A DNA stretch of 34,577 nucleotides from Latescibacteria bacterium UBA6620. GTDB lineage: Bacteria > Latescibacterota > UBA2968. Made by a program: the position numbers and the translations under genes. Numbering within the stretch: the first letter of the stretch is position 1; each line of letters opens with the position of its first letter. A model generated the notes under the pieces. It saw only the letters and a list, made by a program, of their open reading frames with translations, searched no databases and had not been told where the DNA came from. The stretch is from NCBI GenBank assembly GCA_002433075.1, contig DJHM01000054.1:1-34577 (forward strand), written 5' to 3'. This document shows, in pieces, positions 17,761 through 26,163 of the stretch.

Positions 17761-19713
17761 ATGAGTGCTGAACCTCTCTCCGTTACCTCATCGGATTCTG
17801 TCACACGATCCCCAATCACACCGTGGTCTCTCGGTCTTGGGGCAATCCTTGCGGTGATGGCCACGGTTGCGGGGACCTACGCACGGTTCATCCTCCACAC
17901 GACCAGGCTGGATCAGAACCATCTTTCGCTCGCGGCAGTGTTCCCTCTCGTTCTGATCTCTCTTTTCCTGGCCCGTCCGCTCAAGCTGAATCGGGGACAG
18001 CTGATCGTCATTTTTACGATGGCCCTGATCGGCGCCACGATGCCAACGTACTTCATCGGAAAACTCGTGGCGAATATCGCCGTCCCTCACTACCTCGCGA
18101 CACCGGAGAATCAGTGGCGGGAGTATTTCGAGCCCGGGTTGTCCGAGTATGCCGTGGTCCCGCAGGGAGCCGCGCTCACCTGGTTTTTTGAAGGGCTGCC
18201 CACAGGGGCCAGCGTGCCCTGGGAAACCTGGATCACGCCCGTCTTCTGGTGGCTCACCGTCGTGGCCGCCTTTTATGGGTGCTGTCTGTTCATCACGGTG
18301 ATGCTACGCCGTCAGTGGGTCGAGAACGAGCGCATCGACTACCCACTTATGGAAATGCCCCTTGCGGTTTTGGAGGATCCCGAGCCACGAGGGTTCTTCC
18401 GAATCCCGATTATGAACCGTCCTGTTTTCTGGGGCGGATTCGCGATGTCCTCGATCGTGATTTTCTGGAACATCATTTCCTATTTTCAGCCAACTTTCCC
18501 GACGATTCCGTATCGCCTGTCGAGCATCCAGCTGGGTCCCACTTTTCCTGCGATCGGGATTCGTCTCTACTGGATGGTTGTCGGATTCGCCTATTTCATC
18601 AATCTCGATGTCTCTCTCAGCATATGGGTGTTTAACCTTCTGACGAACATCGAGGTCGGGATCTTTAACCGGCTGGGTGGAGACATCGGCGGGGACGAGG
18701 AATACTCCACGGCGCCGCTCGTGATGGGCGCCCAGTCCATGGGTGCTTTCGCAGTCGTTGTGGGCACGGGGCTCTGGATGGCCCGAGGCCATCTGAAGGA
18801 TGTGTGGAGAAAGGCTGTCACGGGCGATCCTCGGATCCGGGATGACGACGAGATCGTGAGTTACCGTACGTGTGTGTTCGGCCTGGGCATCTGTGTGGCC
18901 TACTTGTTCGTCTGGCACGTCGCTACGGGGATGGTTTGGTCGTTTGTGCCGCTCTTCTTGCTCGGTTGCCTGATTATGTATCTGGGCATGACCAGGGTGA
19001 TCGCGGAAACCGGATTGATCGCGATCCGGGCGCCCCTGATGCCCCAGCCGTTTGCGATGTTCATCACGGGCACCGACTGGTTGAATCGAGACACGATGGT
19101 TTCTGTCGCGCTCTCCTACTCCTGGTGCGGCGACACGAAGACGACCATCATGCCGGCCCTGGCTCACGGCACCCGCCTTTTCAGCTCCGAACGTTCTCAT
19201 CATCGGGACTACATCGTGGCCGTCGTCGTGGCGATGGTCGTGGGGGTCCTCGCCAGTTTCGCGTTCACCATCTACATGGGATATCTGAACGGGGCGGCGA
19301 ACTATGGTGGCCTGTTCACGGGAGGCCTGGCCCGGTATCCGTGGGACAACCTGGTGAAGAAGGTGAACGACCCCTTTGCCACGAACTGGAAACCCCTCCT
19401 GGTGATGGGGATCGGTGCCGCAGTCACAGGGGGACTGATGCTTCTACGATATCGAGTCTCCTGGTGGCCGCTTCATCCGATCGGGTTCGCAGCGGGCCCT
19501 GTCTACCCGGTCAACAGTGTAGTTTTCCCAATCTTCATCGGCTGGGCGCTCAAGTCTTTGATTCTGAGGCTGGGGGGAGTAAAGGCTTACCGCGATGCAC
19601 GGCCGTTCTTCATCGGACTGATACTGGGTCATTTCGTGGGGACAGGTGTATCTTTCGTCGTGGACATGATCTGGTTCCACGGTCAAGGCCACGGTATCCC
19701 CTTCAACGACTGA
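17761..19713 (+). CDS. DUF6785/DUF6784 family (OPT-like) membrane transporter
   Basis: This 650-residue protein is almost entirely hydrophobic, with about a dozen or more membrane segments. It has the look of the DUF6785/DUF6784 proteins of Latescibacteria, Planctomycetes and Verrucomicrobia, which are distantly like oligopeptide (OPT) transporters. Recognisable stretches are LNRGQLIVIFTMALIGATMPTYFIG near 80-105, WVENERIDYPLMEMPLAVL near 186-205 and RVIAETGLIAIRAP in the second half. It sits at the head of a six-gene plus-strand run (transporter, glycosyltransferase, enolase-superfamily enzyme, TIM-barrel isomerase, SIS isomerase, PhyH), so it probably imports the compound they process. There is no obvious ribosome site before ATG 17761. 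The substrate is unknown, and family assignment is from memory of sequence patterns. Confidence 0.75.
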   Translation: MSAEPLSVTSSDSVTRSPITPWSLGLGAILAVMATVAGTYARFILHTTRLDQNHLSLAAVFPLVLISLFLARPLKLNRGQLIVIFTMALIGATMPTYFIGKLVANIAVPHYLATPENQWREYFEPGLSEYAVVPQGAALTWFFEGLPTGASVPWETWITPVFWWLTVVAAFYGCCLFITVMLRRQWVENERIDYPLMEMPLAVLEDPEPRGFFRIPIMNRPVFWGGFAMSSIVIFWNIISYFQPTFPTIPYRLSSIQLGPTFPAIGIRLYWMVVGFAYFINLDVSLSIWVFNLLTNIEVGIFNRLGGDIGGDEEYSTAPLVMGAQSMGAFAVVVGTGLWMARGHLKDVWRKAVTGDPRIRDDDEIVSYRTCVFGLGICVAYLFVWHVATGMVWSFVPLFLLGCLIMYLGMTRVIAETGLIAIRAPLMPQPFAMFITGTDWLNRDTMVSVALSYSWCGDTKTTIMPALAHGTRLFSSERSHHRDYIVAVVVAMVVGVLASFAFTIYMGYLNGAANYGGLFTGGLARYPWDNLVKKVNDPFATNWKPLLVMGIGAAVTGGLMLLRYRVSWWPLHPIGFAAGPVYPVNSVVFPIFIGWALKSLILRLGGVKAYRDARPFFIGLILGHFVGTGVSFVVDMIWFHGQGHGIPFND

Positions 19714-19724
19714 TTGGACATCAC

Positions 19725-20804
19725 GTGAAAGTTCTGTTCTTCTGGGAACCCGTTGGGGGGCTTTCGCTATCGGACCCCTGCAATCCCTACGCTGGACTCT
19801 TGGAAATCGAGCTCAAGAAACTCGGGATCGACCTGGTACTGGGTGATTACGATTTCGAGAAATCCTGGCTCGAGGACTGCAGGGAGACGTTCGACGTACT
19901 TCACCTGCACTGGCTTCACGTGTTCTACCGGCTGGATACCCTCGAAGCGACTGTGGAGCGCTGCGCCCGGTTCACCGAGAACCTGGCATACGCGAGGGAA
20001 CTCGGCTACCGTATCGTTTGGACCCTGCACAATCTGTATCCGCACGAACGGCCCTTCCCCGACGTCGACCGGATCGCACGCCAAGCTGTCTGCGAGGCCG
20101 CAGACCACGTTATCGCCCACTGCGACTACGGTTTGCGCGCTGCGGCCCGGTACTTCCATCGCACGACGGAAATATCGATCGTCCCTCACGGCAACTTTAT
20201 CGACGTTTTCCCGAACGAGATTTCACCGGAAACTGCCCGCGAACGGTTGGGCATTCCGTCCGATTCGTTCGTCTATGTCTACTTCGGGAACGCCCGGGCC
20301 TACAAGGGGATTGAATCCCTGATTGATGCATTCCTCCGCATTGACGACGATCGCGCCAGGCTGGTTCTGATGATGCGTGTGGCCGTCGACGTCGCCTATG
20401 GGGAGGCGTTGGAGGAGATGACCCGTGGGGACGGCCGGATTCAGGTTCACGTCTCCAGTTTTTTTCCCGAGGCCGACTTCCAGAGTTACCTGAACGCAGG
20501 GGACGTCGGAGTCTTTCCCTTTTCCGAAGTAATGACATCGGGGTCGACGATTGCGGGGCTCGGGTTCGGCTTGCCTGCGATTGTCCCGCGCCTGGGGTGC
20601 CTGTCAGAGTTGATCGACGAGTCCTGCGGGATCACTTACGACGCGGCGCACGAGGACGGGCTGGCGGATGCAATGCTCCAGGTTCGCGATCGGGACATCG
20701 ACGCCCTCAAGAAGGGCGCCCTGGCACGGGCTCGATCCCTCGATTGGGAGACGATCGCTCGACAGACGGCCGACATCTATGCGGGGCGCGTTGCTCCGTC
20801 CTGA
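19725..20804 (+). CDS. GT-B-fold glycosyltransferase (GT4-like)
   Basis: This 359-residue protein has a GT-B glycosyltransferase pattern. The N-terminal half has FDVLHLHWLH (57-66) and RIVWTLHNLYPHERP (96-110). The C-terminal half has VYFGNARAYKGIESLIDAF (185-203) and a nucleotide-sugar binding region DVGVFPFSEVMTSGSTIAGLGFG. It would transfer a sugar from a nucleotide donor to an unknown acceptor. The GTG start at 19725 (MKVLFFWEPVGG) lies 11 bases after the transporter stop; the frame is open far upstream but that part is only a shadow of the transporter gene. A glycosyltransferase inside a catabolic-looking run is odd and may point to a glycosylated product or storage compound. Confidence 0.85.
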   Translation: MKVLFFWEPVGGLSLSDPCNPYAGLLEIELKKLGIDLVLGDYDFEKSWLEDCRETFDVLHLHWLHVFYRLDTLEATVERCARFTENLAYARELGYRIVWTLHNLYPHERPFPDVDRIARQAVCEAADHVIAHCDYGLRAAARYFHRTTEISIVPHGNFIDVFPNEISPETARERLGIPSDSFVYVYFGNARAYKGIESLIDAFLRIDDDRARLVLMMRVAVDVAYGEALEEMTRGDGRIQVHVSSFFPEADFQSYLNAGDVGVFPFSEVMTSGSTIAGLGFGLPAIVPRLGCLSELIDESCGITYDAAHEDGLADAMLQVRDRDIDALKKGALARARSLDWETIARQTADIYAGRVAPS

Positions 20805-20840
20805 TGCCCCGTCTATATTCTGGCCTCACAGGAAAGTACA

Positions 20841-21935
20841 ATGAAGATCACAACGATCGAACTGACGGCTGTTCACGTGAATCACAGGGGAGATTGGGTC
20901 TTCGTTCGGGTCAACACGGACGAGGGTCTCTCGGGGCTGGGTGAGTTGCGTGCGGGCAAAGGCTACGAACTGCAGGTGTCCGCAGTACGGACATATGGCG
21001 ATTGGCTCAAGGGTCGGGACCCCTCGTGTATCAATGCGCTGACCCGGGGCTGGCCGGATGCACGAAAGGACAAGGCGCACACGAATGCGGTGAGCGCAGT
21101 CGAAGCGGCGCTGTGGGATCTGATGGGCAAACGATTGGAAGCTCCGGTGCACGAACTCTGGGGTGGGCGTGTGAGAGATGAAATCAGACTCTACGCGAAC
21201 ATCAATCGCGCCACGACAGACCGAACACCGGAAGGATTCGCACGAAATGCGGCCGCAGCGGTCGCGGATGGATTCGACGCGGTCAAGCTGGCGCCGTTCG
21301 ATGGAATGAACCGCGGGATGGAAAGCGCAGAGGAGGCCGCTGACGGCATCGCGTGTATGGAGGCCGTAAGAGAAGCAATCGGACCCGACATCGATTTGCT
21401 GATCGACTGTCACAACCACTTCTCAGCCAAAGGTTCGCTGGAAGTCGCCGACGCGTTGCGTGACCTGAATCTGTTCTGGTTCGAGCAACCTACGCCTGAA
21501 TCCAACATCGAGTCGGCCGTCGAGGTCAAGAGAAACTGCGGGCTGACGCTGGCCGGTGGAGAGCAGCGCGCTTTTGGAGACGGATGGACGGATGTGTTCG
21601 AGCACCGGACGATGGATATCGTGATGCCCGACCAGACCGTGATCGGTGGAATGGCGGAAGTTCGGCGCGTTTCCGAGATGGCCGATGCGTGGGGCATCGC
21701 GACTTCTCCTCACGGGCCGGTGGGCCCCCTCACGATCGCCGCCCACGTCCATTGCGCCGCAGTCGCCCCTAACTTTTTGATCCTCGAATTCGGATGGGGA
21801 GAGATCCCGTGGCGGTCGACGCTGACAGCCCCGGAGGAGGTCATCGTGAAGGGGCGGATTCCGGTGAACGACCGACCGGGGCTGGGCTACGATCTCAACC
21901 CGGAGATGGTCGCCGCGCACAGGGTGGATGTCTGA
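20841..21935 (+). CDS. Enolase-superfamily sugar-acid dehydratase (mandelate racemase/galactonate dehydratase-like)
   Basis: This 364-residue protein has all catalytic positions of the mandelate racemase branch: K149 (AVKLAPF), metal ligands D189 (IDCHNHF), E215 (WFEQP) and E241 (GGEQ), then D264 and H291 (TSPHGPVGPL) as the acid/base dyad. This set, with the conserved SPHGP ending, is typical of acid-sugar dehydratases such as galactonate dehydratase, which make 2-keto-3-deoxy sugar acids. Specificity cannot be fixed by eye. AGGAAA lies 7 bases before the ATG. The stop overlaps the next start (TGATG), so translation is coupled to the TIM-barrel gene. It is distinct from the divergent enolase-superfamily gene ending at 12586, which is longer and less canonical. 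Confidence 0.93.
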   Translation: MKITTIELTAVHVNHRGDWVFVRVNTDEGLSGLGELRAGKGYELQVSAVRTYGDWLKGRDPSCINALTRGWPDARKDKAHTNAVSAVEAALWDLMGKRLEAPVHELWGGRVRDEIRLYANINRATTDRTPEGFARNAAAAVADGFDAVKLAPFDGMNRGMESAEEAADGIACMEAVREAIGPDIDLLIDCHNHFSAKGSLEVADALRDLNLFWFEQPTPESNIESAVEVKRNCGLTLAGGEQRAFGDGWTDVFEHRTMDIVMPDQTVIGGMAEVRRVSEMADAWGIATSPHGPVGPLTIAAHVHCAAVAPNFLILEFGWGEIPWRSTLTAPEEVIVKGRIPVNDRPGLGYDLNPEMVAAHRVDV

Positions 21936-22801
21936 TGTCAGGGATGTTCAAGTGTCTGGCGCCCGGAGCCATCGGAGTCAAGGCCACAATGGAAGAAGCC
22001 CTGGGCCTTGTTCAAGGAAGCGGCTTCAGTGGGCTTGATGTCAACGCTCGAGACCTCTGTCATCTGGTCGATGAGCGGGGTGCGGCAGAGGTCATTTCCC
22101 TTTTCGAGGGACACGGTGCCCGTATCGGGGGATGGGGGTTGGGGATCGACTGGAACGGGCCGGAGACGGACTACCAGGAGGGTCTCGACGCCTTGCCGGA
22201 GATCGCGGCGGCGGCCGCAAGTGTGGGCGCGACACGGGTGACGCAATGGATCCCGCCGGCGTCGGACGATCTGAAATTTCGAGAGAACTACCGGTTTCAC
22301 GTCGAACGACTGCGTCCGATCGCAGAGATTCTGAAGGGCGTGGGGTGCCGTCTGGGGCTGGAGTTCATCGGGCCCCGGACGATGAGGACGGAGAAGCCCT
22401 ACGGGTTCCTGTATTCGCTCCAGGGGGTGATGGCGCTGACCGAGTCGATTGGGACCGGGAACGTCGGTCTTCTGCTCGATGTCTGGCACTGGTACACGAG
22501 CCTGGGGGCGCCCTCCGATATTGCCGCACTCGATGCGGAGGATATCGTCTACGTTCACGTGAATGACGCGCCCGCGGACAGAGGCTTCACCGAACAGATT
22601 GATCACCAGCGCACGCTGCCGTCCGAGACCGGTGTCATCGATCTCGTGGGATGCCTGAAGGTGCTGAAGGATCTGGGCTACGACGGGCCGGTAACACCAG
22701 AACCGTTCAGCGATCGCGTACGGGCCCTTCCAGACGAAGAGGCCATCGAAGAGACACACGCCGGTCTGGACAAGGCCTGGCAGGCCGCGCGGCTGACCTA
22801 G
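21935..22801 (+). CDS. Sugar phosphate isomerase/epimerase family (xylose-isomerase-like TIM barrel)
   Basis: This 288-residue TIM barrel resembles the AP-endonuclease-2/xylose-isomerase-like family of metal-dependent isomerases, epimerases and dehydratases. The four expected metal-site positions are visible: E143 (GLEFIGP), D182 (LLDVWHWYTSLG), H208 (YVHVNDAP) and E256 (TPEPFS). ATG 21935 overlaps the upstream stop as TGATG. The TAG stop is immediately followed by the ribosome site of the SIS gene. It probably isomerises or epimerises a sugar or keto sugar within the same pathway as the dehydratase. Confidence 0.9.
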   Translation: MSGMFKCLAPGAIGVKATMEEALGLVQGSGFSGLDVNARDLCHLVDERGAAEVISLFEGHGARIGGWGLGIDWNGPETDYQEGLDALPEIAAAAASVGATRVTQWIPPASDDLKFRENYRFHVERLRPIAEILKGVGCRLGLEFIGPRTMRTEKPYGFLYSLQGVMALTESIGTGNVGLLLDVWHWYTSLGAPSDIAALDAEDIVYVHVNDAPADRGFTEQIDHQRTLPSETGVIDLVGCLKVLKDLGYDGPVTPEPFSDRVRALPDEEAIEETHAGLDKAWQAARLT

Positions 22802-22809
22802 GAGGGGAT

Positions 22810-23367
22810 GTGGAAACTTTCGTGCGATCCTACCTGGAAGACCTGAAGCAGGTGATCGAAGGTGTTGACGCCTCGGTGATGGCGGACATCATCGCCCGGT
22901 TCGGGAAGGCGAGGGACGAAGGGAAACGCATCTTTGCAATCGGAAACGGCGGGTCGGCGAGTACGGCCTCTCACTTTGTTAATGACATGGGCAAGGGCGC
23001 ATCCGTCGGTCGGGAGAAACGGTTCAAGGTCATCACTCTGACTGACAATGTGGAGTGGATGACGGCACTGTCGAATGACATCAGTTACGATGACGTATAC
23101 GTCGAGCAACTCAGGAATCACGCAGAATCCGGTGACGTGCTGCTGGCGATCAGCGGCAGCGGCAATTCCGAAAACGTGATTCGGGCGGTCCGCTACGCGA
23201 ATGAGATCGGCTGTACGACGATCGGGTTCACGGGCTTCGATGGCGGGAAACTGAAAGATCTCGCGGAGACAGCAATCGTAGCCGACTCGAACCATATGGG
23301 TCGTGTCGAAGACCTGCATCTGATTCTCCAGCACCTAATCTGTTATTGGTATATGGAGAATGCGTGA
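22810..23367 (+). CDS. SIS-domain phosphosugar isomerase (GmhA-like)
   Basis: This 185-residue single SIS-domain protein has the GmhA-type phosphate loop GNGGSAS at 45-51 followed by HFVNDM, and the second binding loop ISGSGNSENV near 114-123. GmhA itself converts sedoheptulose 7-phosphate to a heptose phosphate for lipopolysaccharide. No other heptose genes are here, so the substrate may be a different phosphosugar. GTG 22810 follows GGAGGGG closely (22801-22807); GTG 22822 is a less likely alternative. It is in the same operon as the TIM-barrel gene, 8 bases apart. Confidence 0.88.
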   Translation: METFVRSYLEDLKQVIEGVDASVMADIIARFGKARDEGKRIFAIGNGGSASTASHFVNDMGKGASVGREKRFKVITLTDNVEWMTALSNDISYDDVYVEQLRNHAESGDVLLAISGSGNSENVIRAVRYANEIGCTTIGFTGFDGGKLKDLAETAIVADSNHMGRVEDLHLILQHLICYWYMENA

Positions 23368-23432
23368 CGAAGGGCGATCGCGGAAATGTCCACAATGCTT
23401 TCGGGGGTGGAGTAACATCAAGGAGTCCTTAG

Positions 23433-24227
23433 ATGCTGAATGAGTCCGAGTTGAGGCACTACGAGACGTTCGGATTTGTCGTCCTGAAAGAGCTGTTCAC
23501 GGCCGATGAAGTAGCGACACTCTCCGACGAGTTCGATTCCGGGCTTGCCCGGGCTTACGCGCATCGCCCGTTCGACGGAACGGAACGTCACTGGCTGATG
23601 ATGCTCGGCCCCGATACGCCCCTCTTCGCCACGCTGCTGGAGGACCCCCGTTTCGCCGAGGTGGCCGAGCAACTGTATGGTGAAGACGTCATCGGTATTG
23701 GGTGCGACGCGAATCAATATGTGGGCAACACGCACTGGCACCCGGACCACCGCATCGACCCGTCGGAGGACTGCTTCGGCGTGAAATTCGCGTTCTATCT
23801 CGAGCCCGTGGACGCTGAATCGGGTGCACTCAGACTGATTCCGGGGTCGCACAAGAACCCGCTTCACGACGATGTGCGGTGGAGCCGCGATGAAATGGAA
23901 GCAGACGTTCCGGACCTGCCTGCGTTCGTGTGTGATTCGGAACCGGGCGATGTCGTGGCATTCGACATGCGAACGTGGCACGCGAGCTGGGGTGGTTCGA
24001 ACGGGCGCAGGATGTGCACGTGCGTCTACTACAACAATCCCCGAACACCAGAGGAAGAGGCGGCCACGCGAAAGCGTGCGGAAAGCAACAAGAAGACACT
24101 CGAGCGCTTTCATCGGCCGGACGATCCCTACTATCACCCGTCGTGGGTGGCCAATCCTGACGGAAACCCACGACGACGGAAATGGCTGTATAGACTCTCC
24201 GAACTCGGTTTTCTGGAGACGGTGTGA
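23433..24227 (+). CDS. Phytanoyl-CoA dioxygenase (PhyH) family protein, intact
   Basis: This 264-residue Fe(II)/2-oxoglutarate-dependent dioxygenase has the HxD of the iron triad at H103 and D105 (HWHPDH), the distal histidine at H183 (TWHASWGG) and a 2-oxoglutarate-binding arginine at R192 or R193. It would hydroxylate a small molecule in the cytoplasm. A good ribosome site (AAGGAG) precedes ATG 23433. It is 65 bases after the SIS gene, so it may share that transcript. The N-terminal half (FGFVVLKELFTADEVATL) and the PGSH motif are typical of the family, which is strongly expanded in marine and sponge-associated lineages. Substrate unknown. Confidence 0.93.
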   Translation: MLNESELRHYETFGFVVLKELFTADEVATLSDEFDSGLARAYAHRPFDGTERHWLMMLGPDTPLFATLLEDPRFAEVAEQLYGEDVIGIGCDANQYVGNTHWHPDHRIDPSEDCFGVKFAFYLEPVDAESGALRLIPGSHKNPLHDDVRWSRDEMEADVPDLPAFVCDSEPGDVVAFDMRTWHASWGGSNGRRMCTCVYYNNPRTPEEEAATRKRAESNKKTLERFHRPDDPYYHPSWVANPDGNPRRRKWLYRLSELGFLETV

Positions 24228-24271
24228 GAACCCTTTTCTCTAGAACCGCTCCAAGGTAGGGATCGAGGCTC

Positions 24272-25300
24272 GTGGGAGGCATTCTCTTCTTGCTTGCCTT
24301 GCCGGCCCTGTTCGGGATCGACCTCGGATACTACTTCCATCTCGCCCGGGGACAGTGGCACCTGTTATGGAACCAGGTTCCGATCGGACGTGTGCTGTCC
24401 GACGCGGATCTCGACACGAGAACGCGGGAGCGTCTCGAGTTGGTTCTGGATATCCGGCGTTTCGCGATCGACGAACTGGGTATGGAGGCGTCGGATACCT
24501 ACACGCGATTCTGCGACATTGGTCCTGGACCGGTGGTGTGGGCGCTGACCCTCAGCAGGGATGACCGGTTGGAGCCCTTTCGCTGGTCTTACCCTATCGT
24601 GGGCTCCGCTCCCTACCGGGGATTTTTCGATCGAGACCGAGGAGAAACCGCCCGGGCTCGGTACGGGGCAGATGGATACGATACGTATCTGAGACCGGTC
24701 GGGGCCTACAGTACGTTGGGCTGGTTTCCCGATCCGATGCTCAGCTCGATGCTCGCGTATTCAGTCGTCGATCTGGCTGATACGGTTGTCCACGAACTGA
24801 TGCACGAAACGGTGTGGGTTCAGGATCACGTCGATTTTAACGAAACGATGGCGAGTTTCGTCGGACGGGAGGGGGCCCGCCTCTGGTTGGAAGGGCGTGC
24901 GGCGGGAGCTGACAGTTTGCGGGTGGCCAGAGATGCGCGTGCGGACAGGACAAAGTTGCGTGAATTGATGCACGACACGGCGCTGCAGTTGGACTCACTC
25001 TACGCAACGCAAACGGAACGGCCTCTCAAGCTGTCTAGGAAAGACAGTATCATCGCCGAACTGAGGGGCCGGCTGGGTGCCCAGTCGTGGAAGACGGATA
25101 CCTTTCGGGACTTCGATCGATGGACGATCAACAACGCCACGCTGGCGATCCATCGAACCTACGATCGGTCCAGCGACCTGTTCGAGCGCGTTCACGATCG
25201 GCTGGGTGGAAACCTGAAGAGGACGATCGAATTCCTGAGGGATGTCGACGCATCCGAACCCTACAGGCATCTCGAACGATGGCTGGAAGCGAGTGGCTGA
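24272..25300 (+). CDS. Putative membrane-anchored zinc aminopeptidase (PF10023 family)
   Basis: This 342-residue protein has an N-terminal hydrophobic anchor (GILFLLALPALFGIDLGYYF) followed by the family pattern LARGQWHLL and SAPYRGFFD. The zinc site is HELMH at 174-178, with E191 in NETMASFVG as the likely third ligand. This fits the uncharacterised PF10023 'aminopeptidase' family, probably facing the periplasm. Activity has not, to my knowledge, been well defined. The GTG start at 24272 has no strong ribosome site. Its end overlaps the start of the ATL gene by 8 bases. Confidence 0.85.
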   Translation: MGGILFLLALPALFGIDLGYYFHLARGQWHLLWNQVPIGRVLSDADLDTRTRERLELVLDIRRFAIDELGMEASDTYTRFCDIGPGPVVWALTLSRDDRLEPFRWSYPIVGSAPYRGFFDRDRGETARARYGADGYDTYLRPVGAYSTLGWFPDPMLSSMLAYSVVDLADTVVHELMHETVWVQDHVDFNETMASFVGREGARLWLEGRAAGADSLRVARDARADRTKLRELMHDTALQLDSLYATQTERPLKLSRKDSIIAELRGRLGAQSWKTDTFRDFDRWTINNATLAIHRTYDRSSDLFERVHDRLGGNLKRTIEFLRDVDASEPYRHLERWLEASG

Positions 25301-25607
25301 TGATCTGACAGATGCGGTTCGTAGAGTCGTGGCCGCGATTCCGGAGGGAACGGTGGCGACCTACGGACAGATCGCCGAGCACGTCGGGATCGGTCCGCGC
25401 CAGGTCGGGTGGGCACTTCGGCATATCCCCCCAGGTCGCCAATGCCCATGGCATCGGGTTGTGAACGCGCAAGGGAGGATCTCGGAACACGGAGGGGAAG
25501 ATCGGCAGCGTCGTCTGGAGGCCGAAGGTGTCGAATTCGATGCGCACGATCGAATCGATCTGGAGGTGTTCGGGTTGGACCTGTGGGAAATCGATGAGGG
25601 ACCCTGA
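25293..25607 (+). CDS. Alkyltransferase-like (ATL) DNA repair protein
   Basis: This 104-residue MGMT-fold protein keeps the helix-turn-helix and active-site surroundings (VATYGQIAEHVG, PRQVGWALRH) but has PWHR at 52-55 where true O6-alkylguanine methyltransferases have PCHR. Replacement of the acceptor cysteine by tryptophan is the signature of ATL proteins such as E. coli YbaZ. They bind O6-alkylguanine without repairing it and hand the lesion to nucleotide excision repair. GTG 25293 is chosen because GGAAG precedes it and the family N-terminus begins there; it overlaps the peptidase gene. The window also carries uvrA, the partner pathway, but 22 kb away. Confidence 0.9.
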   Translation: MADDLTDAVRRVVAAIPEGTVATYGQIAEHVGIGPRQVGWALRHIPPGRQCPWHRVVNAQGRISEHGGEDRQRRLEAEGVEFDAHDRIDLEVFGLDLWEIDEGP

Positions 25608-25619
25608 GGGATCGCCAGG

Positions 25620-25648
25620 TTGACAACATCTATGTTTCTTATTAGGTT
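25620..25648 (+). promoter_or_regulatory. Probable promoter for the HU gene
   Basis: A perfect TTGACA (25620-25625), a 17-base spacer and a poor -10 (TAGGTT, 25643-25648) lie about 78 bases before the HU start, in an AT-richer gap after the ATL gene. Confidence 0.45.
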
Positions 25649-25725
25649 AGCGCACTCAATAGCTCGGCCTTCGGCTGACGCAACGAGGCTGAATCGAAAC
25701 CTTGTGCGGTGGGAAAGAGACTGAG

Positions 25726-26004
25726 GTGACCAAGGCCGACATTGTCAATCAGATTGCAGATGCCACAGGACTGACGAAGACGGATACGTCGGCCGTTGTG
25801 GAAGGATTTCTGGCATCCGTTGTGACCGCTCTGAGGGACGGCGAACATCTCGAGATTCGAGGGTTCGGTACCTTCAAGGTCATAAAGCGGGCCAGTCGAA
25901 CTGGTCGGAATCCAAAGACAGGCGATGTGGTTAAGATTCCGGAACGTCCAGTTCCGGTTTTCAAGCCGTCACGCGAATTGCGTGCATCCGTAGAAGAGAA
26001 ATGA
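25726..26004 (+). CDS. HU/IHF family DNA-binding protein
   Basis: This 92-residue histone-like protein has the standard HU length and pattern: TKADIVNQIADATGL at the N-terminus, IRGFGTFKV at the start of the DNA-binding arm, RNPKTGDVVKIP at the arm tip and FKPSRELRASV at the end. It dimerises and bends DNA. GTG 25726 gives the usual family start; in-frame GTG 25702 would add eight residues (MCGGKETE) not seen in HU. A purine-rich ribosome site (GAAAGAGA) precedes it. The mS38-like ribosomal gene follows at 51 bases. Confidence 0.95.
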   Translation: MTKADIVNQIADATGLTKTDTSAVVEGFLASVVTALRDGEHLEIRGFGTFKVIKRASRTGRNPKTGDVVKIPERPVPVFKPSRELRASVEEK

Positions 26005-26055
26005 TGAGACTTACGAGTTCCTTCATCCGAATCATTCCTAGGGAGGGGTGCACGC

Positions 26056-26145
26056 GTGCCTAGCGGAAAAAAGCGCAAGCGTCAGAAGATCGCCACGCAC
26101 AAGCGCAAAAAGCGTCGCCGCAGGGATCGACACAAAAAGAAATAG
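26056..26145 (+). CDS. mS38/COX24-type (AURKAIP1 domain) small ribosomal-subunit protein, 29 residues
   Basis: The gene reads PSGKKRKRQKIATHKRKKRR then a short basic tail ending RHKKK, over half lysine and arginine. It matches the short AURKAIP1/COX24-domain proteins known from Bacteroidetes, related to mitochondrial mS38 and the bS22-type protein of the small ribosomal subunit. GTG 26056 has GGAGG at 26042-26046. It lies between HU and tRNA-Arg and is too short for most gene finders. Family recognition is strong because the KKRKRxKxxTHKRKKRxR pattern is highly specific. Confidence 0.85.
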   Translation: MPSGKKRKRQKIATHKRKKRRRRDRHKKK

Positions 26146-26163
26146 GCGTATGGGGATTTTCCT

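Noticed and set aside
18870..19724. N-terminal extension of the glycosyltransferase frame
   Set aside because: It overlaps the transporter gene out of frame and shows no domain; GTG 19725 gives a normal GT start.
22810..23367. Heptose (lipopolysaccharide) biosynthesis locus based on the GmhA-like protein
   Set aside because: No GmhB, HldE or other heptose genes are nearby, and the neighbours are catabolic.
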